From NCBI GenBank assembly GCA_964449845.1, contig CAYVES010000088.1:1-9654 (forward strand): a DNA stretch of 9,654 bases, given 5' to 3'. Position numbers and translations under genes: made by a program. Under the pieces are notes generated by a model. The model saw only the letters and a program-made list of their open reading frames with translations. It was not told the origin of the DNA and made no database searches. This document shows, piece by piece, positions 5,123 through 9,654 of the stretch (positions are counted from its first letter, which is position 1; every line of letters starts with the position of its first letter). The stretch is from SOKG01 sp964449845. Its GTDB lineage: Bacteria > Chloroflexota > Dehalococcoidia > SZUA-161.

Positions 5123-5485
5123 ATGTACCAAGTGTCAGTAAGGCGGCATTTTGACGCTGCCCATTATCTAAGAGGTTATGGGGGCAAGTGTGAGGAGATG
5201 CACGGCCATCGCTTTGAGGTTGCAGTTACTCTGGAGTCTGAAGGTCTCAATGACATCGGCATAGCCTTCGACTTTGCGGAACTCAAGAAGCATCTCGACG
5301 AAACAATCAAACGGTTTGATCACGTCTGCCTGAACGAGATAACGCCCTTCGATAGTGTCAATCCTTCCTCGGAGAATATCGCTGCAACTGTCTATCAAGA
5401 AGTAGTTGGGCGGTTGAGTGGGGTTGTAATCTCCCGTGTTGAGGTTTGGGAGTCTCCGGAGTCAAAGGTGGCCTATATCCCGTAG
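5123..5485 (+). CDS. queD: 6-pyruvoyl-tetrahydropterin synthase family protein; probable PTPS-III (FolB bypass) or QueD
   Basis: 120 residues, the normal size for the T-fold PTPS/QueD family. Zinc ligands H14, H27 and H29 are present (HFDAAHYL; CEEMHGH). The catalytic dyad segment FDHVCLNE (65-72) and pterin-anchoring E110 (VEVWES) are also visible. At the active site Cys23 is directly followed by Glu24 and Glu25. Published work on bacteria lacking folB, including Chloroflexi, showed that PTPS paralogues with an active-site Glu, alone or with Cys, turn dihydroneopterin triphosphate into 6-hydroxymethyl-dihydropterin. Being the third gene of folP-folK, 15 bp after folK and with no folB present, it more likely feeds folate than queuosine. 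This is an inference: some true QueD proteins may also have Glu after Cys. The symbol is a family-level label. GGAGG lies 4 nt before the ATG. Confidence 0.9.
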   Translation: MYQVSVRRHFDAAHYLRGYGGKCEEMHGHRFEVAVTLESEGLNDIGIAFDFAELKKHLDETIKRFDHVCLNEITPFDSVNPSSENIAATVYQEVVGRLSGVVISRVEVWESPESKVAYIP

Positions 5486-5497
5486 TGATGGTTTGAG

Positions 5498-5755
5498 TCA
5501 GTGCTGTTCAGAGGATAAAGCTGGGGTGCTTTGGTCTTCGGGTTGAGGCTTAGGGTTCTCTTCAATCCGGGTAGACGCCATCAGTCGGCCGATAGAGAAA
5601 CCTATTCCCAAAGCTGCCGAGAAGCCAATTATCACGGGAGCAGCTATTGCCCAGAAGCGCCAGGGCTCACCAGCAACCAGCCCCCATATGAATAGACCGG
5701 CAAGAACAAGGCAGCCAACGCTGACGATCGCACCGCCAATTCTAAACTTAGCCAT
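5498..5755 (-). CDS. Small two-helix membrane protein of unknown function
   Basis: 85 residues with two clear hydrophobic helices: about 6-28 (GGAIVSVGCLVLAGLFIWGLVAG) and about 35-57 (WAIAAPVIIGFSAALGIGFSIG). A polar, Pro/Glu-rich tail (60-85) follows. The short loop GEPWRF joins the helices. I do not recognise a family. The gene runs toward the folate operon and ends 12 bp from the PTPS stop. Its ATG is the first in frame after a TAA 12 nt upstream. AGGAGG occurs but 12 nt away, longer than usual. It follows the Trm112-like gene by 73 bp without a convincing promoter, so co-transcription is plausible. Confidence 0.7.
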   Translation of the reverse strand: MAKFRIGGAIVSVGCLVLAGLFIWGLVAGEPWRFWAIAAPVIIGFSAALGIGFSIGRLMASTRIEENPKPQPEDQSTPALSSEQH

Positions 5756-5828
5756 TACGTGTTCTTACCTCCTAACCTTGGTCCTTTGAAGGATAGCGGA
5801 AGACGACTTGCATCGAATTACCTGGGCC

Positions 5829-6011
5829 TTAATCACGAAGGTCTGGGGGCAGCAGATTAGGGATAGCGTCATTGATGGGATAAGTCTCAGAGCACTTAGT
5901 GCACTTGAGTGATCCTGTGATTACCTCGTTCTCGTCCTCCTCGGTCACCTTGAGCTGAAGGGGCCCTTTACACATCGGGCAAGCTAAAATATCCATCAAC
6001 TCTCTCTTCAT
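5829..6011 (-). CDS. Trm112-family zinc-ribbon protein
   Basis: 60 residues, the usual size of bacterial Trm112/YcaR-like proteins. The sequence MKRELMDILACPMCKGPLQL opens the family, with a zinc site from C11/C14 (CPMC) and C37/C40 (CTKC), and the typical ending YPINDAIPNLLPPD. Eukaryotic and archaeal Trm112 are activating partners of methyltransferases; the role of most bacterial members is not established. The ATG at 6011 has AGAGG 4 nt upstream. A longer reading from a TTG at 6038 would begin only about 4 nt after the predicted transcript start, so it is rejected. Confidence 0.88.
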   Translation of the reverse strand: MKRELMDILACPMCKGPLQLKVTEEDENEVITGSLKCTKCSETYPINDAIPNLLPPDLRD

Positions 6012-6048
6012 AGCACCTCTCTTCGTGAAGGTCTTCAATTCGGGCCTA

Positions 6049-6077
6049 ATTGTAGTTTACGGTAGGGGAATTGTCAA
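6049..6077 (-). promoter_or_regulatory. Promoter of the Trm112-like gene
   Basis: On the minus strand, perfect TTGACA (6077-6072), a 17-bp spacer, then TACAAT (6054-6049, 5 of 6). Transcription should start near 6042, leaving about 30 nt before the ATG at 6011. The gene is therefore not solely dependent on lepB transcription. Confidence 0.75.
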
Positions 6078-6132
6078 TCAGATGACGAGGTTCAAGCTCT
6101 CTGGCTGTGGCTTGATTTTCCTGGAGTCGCTA

Positions 6133-6687
6133 TCAAGATGCTGCTGCCAATGGGACGGGAGAGCGGTTAGGAGCACATCCCCAATTACCGATAGGCCAGA
6201 TGACGAGCCACGCCTTGCCTATTATGTTTTTCCGGGGAACTCCAACAGGGCTGGATACACTCCGGGAATCGAAGCTGTTGAGACGGTTGTCTCCCATGAC
6301 GAAGTAGTTGTCCTCGGGCACTGTCCAGGTTCCAAATTTGTTGCCGGGGTCCGCTGACGGCAAGTACGGTTCATCTAGTTGATCGCCGTCAATATAGACG
6401 GTGCCATCCCTTCTTACCTCTATCGTCTCGCCCGGCAGCCCGATTACCCTCTTGATCCGATCGGCCCGAGGCTGATCGGGTGCATGGAAGACGATGACGT
6501 CGCCTCTGCTGGGACCGCGCCCAAACCAATAGGCCGTTTTGTTAACCAGAACGTACTGACCACTGTGGAGATTCGGCTCCATGCTCGAGCCTTCGATCCT
6601 GAAGTTCTGTATCAGGAAATGTAGGGCTAAGAAGACAACAGCTGCCAGCAGAACGATCTGGAGGATCTCGCGGAAAACAGGTCTCAT
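6133..6687 (-). CDS. lepB: Signal peptidase I
   Basis: 184 residues, a short single-anchor type common outside enterobacteria. The N-terminal helix (about 9-27, LQIVLLAAVVFLALHFLIQ) anchors it in the membrane with the catalytic domain outside. Motifs: EGSSMEPNL with nucleophile S35 (32-40), YVLVNKTAYWF (45-55), RGDVIVFHAP (61-70), DRIKRVIGLPGE with general-base K79 (76-87), and FVMGDNRLNSFDSR (129-142). The enzyme removes signal peptides from exported proteins. It is divergent from the ECF sigma cluster, which encodes membrane and exported proteins. The tail after the WPIGNWG segment (164-170) is short and Pro/Ala-rich, and I see no special feature in it. Confidence 0.96.
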   Translation of the reverse strand: MRPVFREILQIVLLAAVVFLALHFLIQNFRIEGSSMEPNLHSGQYVLVNKTAYWFGRGPSRGDVIVFHAPDQPRADRIKRVIGLPGETIEVRRDGTVYIDGDQLDEPYLPSADPGNKFGTWTVPEDNYFVMGDNRLNSFDSRSVSSPVGVPRKNIIGKAWLVIWPIGNWGCAPNRSPVPLAAAS

Positions 6688-6732
6688 GTTTTATCTTTGC
6701 CCTGATCACCGGGTTAGAATGCACAAGCCAAA

Positions 6733-6750
6733 CGTGCTAGAATTAGCACG
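6733..6750. promoter_or_regulatory. 18-bp palindrome in the lepB leader, candidate operator
   Basis: CGTGCTA (6733-6739), GAAT, TAGCACG (6744-6750): perfect 7-bp arms in an AT/GC-mixed context. It lies about 15-30 nt inside the predicted lepB transcript and just upstream of the -10 region facing the sigma-factor gene. It could bind a regulator of both directions or form a small leader hairpin. No known operator is matched. Confidence 0.4.
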
Positions 6751-6770
6751 ACTTTGCCCGAGCTGAGTTT

Positions 6771-6800
6771 AGTATAAATAGAAGGTGGCTCTCCAGTCAA
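6771..6800 (-). promoter_or_regulatory. Promoter of lepB, overlapping a plus-strand -10-like sequence
   Basis: On the minus strand, TTGACT (6800-6795), an 18-bp spacer and TATACT (6776-6771), each 5 of 6 to consensus. The leader would be about 77 nt. On the opposite strand the same bases read TATAAATA (6773-6780), a possible -10 for the sigma-factor gene at 6841, but no good -35 lies at the proper distance for that direction. Confidence 0.6.
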
Positions 6801-6840
6801 GGACGGGCAGGGTTCATCATGCCTCGCAAACGGAGGGTTG

Positions 6841-7425
6841 ATGGAAGAACAGGAACTGGTATCGAGAAGTCGAGCGGGAGATGTCGAGGCTTTCAATCTG
6901 CTGGTTGAGCAATATCAACGCCTGGCCTACAACCTTGCCCTGCGGATGCTGGGTAATACTGAGGCAGCCGAGGATGCTACTCAGGATGCATTCCTTTCTG
7001 GATATAGAGCCATCGGCAAGTTCAGAGGTGGCAGTTTCAAGACCTGGATTTTGCGCATTACCGCCAACTCCTGTTACGACAGGATGAGGGTGGCTCGGCG
7101 TGCGCGTGTTACATCCTTGGATACTCTGCTCGAGGTGTCAGGAGAACTCCCTCTACAGAATGGTGCTGAGTCGCCTGAGGATTATGTCGTGCGCCGGGAG
7201 CTGGGCCGATTCCTTAACGAGGGCCTGATCCATCTACCCCAGGACCAACGTCTGGCGGTAATACTCCGTGATATTCAGGGGCTGAGCTACGAGGAGATAT
7301 GTCATGCCACGCGCAGCTCCCTGGGTACGGTGAAATCACGGCTGAACAGGGGGCGGGCCCGGCTGAGGGATTTTTTGCTCCAGCGCAGGGAACTTTTGCC
7401 CGCTGAATTTCGTCAAGATAAGTAG
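6841..7425 (+). CDS. ECF (extracytoplasmic function) RNA polymerase sigma factor
   Basis: 194 residues. Region sigma-2 spans about 20-85 (FNLLVEQYQRLAYNLALRMLGNTEAAEDATQDAFLSGYRAI...FKTWILRITANSCYDRMR), including the -10-melting segment. Sigma-4 spans about 125-178 (LPQDQRLAVILRDIQGLSYEEICHATRSSLGTVKSRLNRGRARLR), with the helix-turn-helix that reads the -35. There is no region 1 or 3, as expected for an ECF factor. The ATG at 6841 is preceded by GGAGG at 4-nt spacing; a TTG directly before it is an alternative. The next gene, 17 bp downstream, encodes a zinc-finger anti-sigma factor, so this sigma is probably held inactive until a membrane signal arrives. Its target promoters cannot be read here. 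Confidence 0.95.
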   Translation: MEEQELVSRSRAGDVEAFNLLVEQYQRLAYNLALRMLGNTEAAEDATQDAFLSGYRAIGKFRGGSFKTWILRITANSCYDRMRVARRARVTSLDTLLEVSGELPLQNGAESPEDYVVRRELGRFLNEGLIHLPQDQRLAVILRDIQGLSYEEICHATRSSLGTVKSRLNRGRARLRDFLLQRRELLPAEFRQDK

Positions 7426-7442
7426 AAGAGGTCAGGGCAGCC

Positions 7443-8114
7443 ATGTTTCTAGGTGGAAGAAAGAGACGATGCCACAAAGTTCGGGGTATGCTCTCAGAAT
7501 ACATTGACAACCGCCTCGATAGCGAGGACCGGGGTGTAGTTGAGCGTCACCTCGATATATGCGAGGCTTGCTCGAACGAGCTTGAATCGTTGCAGATGAC
7601 GGTGCATCTGCTTAACCAGGTGCCACTGGTGCCAGCACCGAGGTCGTTTGCTATAAGAGAGGTTGATACTGGCCGGGCAAGCATATTCCGTCCACAAAGT
7701 CTTCGTTGGCTACGCCCGGCAACTGCGCTTGCCACCGTCGCCCTCATAGCACTGCTTATGGTGGATTTCTTACAGGTTGTCCCACATGACGCTGGTCCTG
7801 GCGGGAAAGAGGTCCTTACTGAGCCTGCATATACGACCGAGTCGAGAGTCGATGAACCTGCGGAGCCCTTACCTACGCCAGTGCCGACCATTGCGCCGGT
7901 CCCGAGCCTAGCGGGGGAAGCTCCGAAAGAGGACGTTAGCTCCTATTGGTTTGGGCTAGGCGTTACCTACGATGGTGAGGAGGAAATCTCGGGCGAGTCG
8001 GCAGCAGGTTGGCCGTTGCGTCAGATCGAGATAGCCATAGGGGTGCTGGTTTTTGTCCTGGTTGCCCTGATGCTTTTCATCAGGCGGCAACATCGAAGGT
8101 GGAGCAGGGTATAG
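7443..8114 (+). CDS. Membrane anti-sigma factor with an N-terminal zinc-finger (zf-HC2/ZAS) domain
   Basis: 223 residues. Residues 10-43 form the anti-sigma zinc finger (CHKVRGMLSEYIDNRLDS...VVERHLDICEAC), with the diagnostic H36-x3-C40-x2-C43 plus C10/H11. Two hydrophobic helices follow: about 92-110 (ATALATVALIALLMVDFL) and about 196-213 (EIAIGVLVFVLVALMLFI), the latter followed by a basic tail RRQHRRWSRV. Between them lies a Pro/Glu-rich, probably extracytoplasmic segment of about 80 residues (PLPTPVPTIAPVPS). With both ends inside, this double-pass layout differs from the common single-pass anti-sigma. The zinc domain should bind the sigma factor encoded 17 bp upstream. How the signal is sensed is unknown. 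Confidence 0.87.
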   Translation: MFLGGRKRRCHKVRGMLSEYIDNRLDSEDRGVVERHLDICEACSNELESLQMTVHLLNQVPLVPAPRSFAIREVDTGRASIFRPQSLRWLRPATALATVALIALLMVDFLQVVPHDAGPGGKEVLTEPAYTTESRVDEPAEPLPTPVPTIAPVPSLAGEAPKEDVSSYWFGLGVTYDGEEEISGESAAGWPLRQIEIAIGVLVFVLVALMLFIRRQHRRWSRV

Positions 8115-8190
8115 ATGGTGCACGGAGGAAGGTGCCTTGATGGAGAAATGCGCCTAAGCGATAGTAGCCGATGAACAAAAGGGGGTACAA

Positions 8191-8973
8191 ATGAAAAAGG
8201 GTTTGTTGTTGGTCTTGAGCTTTGTTCTGTTGGCTGGCCTGCTGCTGGTTGGTTGTGGATCGGAGGAGGGTGAGGCTGCCCAGGATGGGCAGGGGCTTGC
8301 AGCCGCACAGGATGTCCAGTCTCTGGGGGCGAGCGACAACTCGCAGGAGACAGGGGTGTGGGTTAGCGGCACGGGGGAGGTGGCGGTAGTTCCTGATGTG
8401 GCTATCCTCTGGCTGGGGGTCGAAGCTCAGGCAGCGACTGTCACCGAGGCCCAGAGCAATGCCGCGGCGGCAATGACGGGGGTCATGTCTGTGCTCAATG
8501 CGAGCGGAGTTGCCGAGAAGGACATCCAGACTCAGTGGTACAGCATCTACCCGGTGAGGAAATGGGTGGACGACGACGGTGAGGAAATCACGATTGGCTA
8601 CAGGGTGACCAATACGGTGACGGCGAAGATAAGAGACGTTAGCAAAGCAGGCACGGTTATCGATGCTGTAGCTGAGGCGGGTGGCGACCTGACCCGGATC
8701 GAGGGCATCAGCTTTACAGTGGACGACCCGGAGGCCTATTACGACCAGGCCCGGGAGGAGGCCATCCTCGATGCTATGGCCAAGGCGGAGAAAATCGCGT
8801 CAATAGCCAATGTCACTTTGGGCAAGCCTATCTATATCAGCGAGAGCAGTGGCTATCTGCCTACGCCCTATGCTACGAGGGCCTATGGTGAAGGGCTTGA
8901 GGCTGTTACTGCCATCAGTCCCGGTGAGATGGAAATTAGCCTCACGGTGCAGATAGGGTACGCCATCCAGTAG
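8191..8973 (+). CDS. SIMPL-domain (DUF541) lipoprotein
   Basis: 260 residues. A lipoprotein signal peptide (MKKGLLLVLSFVLLAGLLLVGC) ends in a lipobox with C22, followed by an acidic, Gln/Ala-rich linker to about residue 54. The SIMPL/DUF541 domain follows (56-258): VWVSGTGEVAVVPDVAILWLGVEA, then DIQTQWYSIYPV, GYRVTNTVTAKIRD, and EEAILDAMAKAEKIASIANVTLGKPIYISE. Members of this family are exported or periplasmic proteins of poorly defined function, linked in some bacteria to oxidative stress and in eukaryotes to signalling. Here the protein should be membrane-anchored on the outside. It follows the anti-sigma gene by 76 bp, so it may be the effector or sensor of the sigma system. GGGGG lies 6 nt before the ATG. 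Confidence 0.9.
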   Translation: MKKGLLLVLSFVLLAGLLLVGCGSEEGEAAQDGQGLAAAQDVQSLGASDNSQETGVWVSGTGEVAVVPDVAILWLGVEAQAATVTEAQSNAAAAMTGVMSVLNASGVAEKDIQTQWYSIYPVRKWVDDDGEEITIGYRVTNTVTAKIRDVSKAGTVIDAVAEAGGDLTRIEGISFTVDDPEAYYDQAREEAILDAMAKAEKIASIANVTLGKPIYISESSGYLPTPYATRAYGEGLEAVTAISPGEMEISLTVQIGYAIQ

Positions 8974-9003
8974 ATATAGTCGTAGCACCTCGGATAGGGT
9001 ATC

Positions 9004-9044
9004 TAAGAGGGCTGCCTGCGGCAACGCCGCAGGCAGCCCTCTTA
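9004..9044. terminator. 19-bp perfect hairpin after the SIMPL gene, possible terminator or REP-like element
   Basis: TAAGAGGGCTGCCTGCGGC (9004-9022) and its exact reverse complement (9026-9044) enclose only AAC. It begins 31 nt after the SIMPL stop and 12 nt before the ribE promoter, which places it where a terminator between the two units would be. No T-run follows, so intrinsic termination is plausible but not certain. Confidence 0.5.
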
Positions 9045-9055
9045 CACGCTCATAG

Positions 9056-9084
9056 TTGCACCGCAATGCGCAAGGTGATAGAAT
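9056..9084 (+). promoter_or_regulatory. Promoter of ribE with an extended -10
   Basis: TTGCAC (9056-9061), a 17-bp spacer, then TAGAAT (9079-9084) preceded by TGA, giving TGATAGAAT as an extended -10. Transcription should begin near 9091, with a leader of about 47 nt. The leader is too short for an FMN riboswitch, and none of its conserved boxes is visible. Confidence 0.6.
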
Positions 9085-9137
9085 GACCTTAACGTGATGA
9101 TTCTGAGCAGGTACTGGTAGGAAATCACGCTGAAGAG

Positions 9138-9654
9138 ATGTTCACTGGGATTGTTGAGGAAGTAGGCATAGTCACGGCCGTTCAGCCGGGTAGGCTTACT
9201 ATCTCGGCCACCGAGGTTGTTAAGGGGACGAAGCTGGGCGATAGCATTGCCGTTAATGGCACTTGCCTAACGGTTACTAACATTGGCGGTAATACCTTTT
9301 CCGTTGATGTAATGGCCGAGACACTGCGTCGTACCAACCTTGGGTCGCTGGTTCCAGGGCAGAGGGCTAATCTGGAGCGGTCACTGGCGGCAGATGGTCG
9401 TTTTGGCGGGCACTTCGTTCAGGGGCATGTGGATGGCACAGGGAAAATCATCTCAATGGGGCCAGAGGGGGAAGCGCTGTTGATGGAGGTTGCTGCGCCG
9501 CCGGAGATAATACGGTATCTGGTTGAGAAGGGGTACATTGCTGTGGACGGGATCAGCCTTACCATCATTCGTTGTGATGCGAGCTCCTTCGCCGTCTCCT
9601 TGGTGGCCTATACGCAGAAACACACTACATTGGCGGGTAAGCGAGTTGGGGAAG
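9138..9654 (+). CDS. ribE: Riboflavin synthase alpha chain, cut by the right edge
   Basis: 172 codons are present of roughly 200-220 usual for the family. The start MFTGIVEEVG is the classic N-terminus. The two repeated lumazine-binding barrels are clear: repeat 1 has GDSIAVNGTCLTV (34-46) and the linker FGGHFVQGHVDGTG (89-102); repeat 2 has IRYLVEKGYIAVDGISLTI (125-143). The enzyme dismutates two 6,7-dimethyl-8-ribityllumazine molecules into riboflavin. The Shine-Dalgarno sequence is weak (GAAGAG close to the ATG). It is the first gene of a new transcription unit, and other rib genes may follow outside the window. Confidence 0.95.
   Translation, partial: MFTGIVEEVGIVTAVQPGRLTISATEVVKGTKLGDSIAVNGTCLTVTNIGGNTFSVDVMAETLRRTNLGSLVPGQRANLERSLAADGRFGGHFVQGHVDGTGKIISMGPEGEALLMEVAAPPEIIRYLVEKGYIAVDGISLTIIRCDASSFAVSLVAYTQKHTTLAGKRVGE

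Noticed and set aside
6012..6038. Trm112-like protein starting at a TTG at 6038
   Set aside because: It lies about 4 nt from the predicted transcript start. The ATG at 6011 has AGAGG upstream and gives the normal family length.
6025..6357. 110-residue plus-strand open frame opposite lepB and the Trm112 promoter
   Set aside because: It overlaps the well-supported lepB in antisense and covers a near-consensus promoter. It has no family features.
6733..6750. CIRCE (HrcA) operator
   Set aside because: The half-sites GTGCTA and TAGCAC resemble CIRCE arms, but they are in the opposite order and the 9-bp spacing is absent.

Overview
This 9.65 kb window is a bacterial chromosomal segment, most likely from a Chloroflexota (Dehalococcoidia-like) draft or metagenome-assembled genome. 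The lineage is inferred, not proven. It rests on a combination of features: a ThiD2-ThiE fusion, a bacterial translin homologue, paired FmdB zinc ribbons, a folate operon ending in a PTPS paralogue instead of FolB, and hairpin-rich spacers. A run of 10 Ns at 2304-2313 marks an assembly gap inside thiE. Several promoters match the housekeeping consensus (TTGACA / TATAAT, 17-18 bp spacers), and two have an extended -10 (TGN).

Layout. The left part reads on the minus strand. A four-gene cluster (two tandem FmdB-type zinc ribbons, the ThiD2-ThiE thiamine enzyme, translin) starts from a promoter near 3477-3505 and ends at 965. A 229 bp spacer packed with four palindromes follows. Next comes a Fur-family regulator with its own promoter and a possible autoregulatory operator, then the first 46 codons of a membrane protein that runs off the left edge. 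A 295 bp divergent spacer (3431-3725), also rich in short repeats, separates this cluster from the plus-strand folate operon folP-folK-PTPS (3726-5485).

The middle (5498-6687) is minus strand: a small two-helix membrane protein and a Trm112-like zinc ribbon, preceded by signal peptidase I (lepB). lepB is divergent from a plus-strand envelope cluster made of an ECF sigma factor, its zinc-finger membrane anti-sigma factor, and a SIMPL-domain lipoprotein. A 19-bp perfect hairpin closes this cluster. A new extended -10 promoter then drives ribE (riboflavin synthase alpha chain), which is cut by the right edge.

How the genes fit together. Three vitamin pathways are represented: thiamine, folate and riboflavin. 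FolK and FolP act consecutively on 6-hydroxymethyl-dihydropterin. The adjacent PTPS homologue carries Cys and Glu side by side at its active site and may make that pterin directly, bypassing FolB. The sigma / anti-sigma / lipoprotein set, next to signal peptidase I, looks like an envelope-sensing unit. No mobile-element gene, tRNA, rRNA or CRISPR array was seen. The least explained DNA is the repeat content of the two long spacers and the palindrome in the lepB leader.
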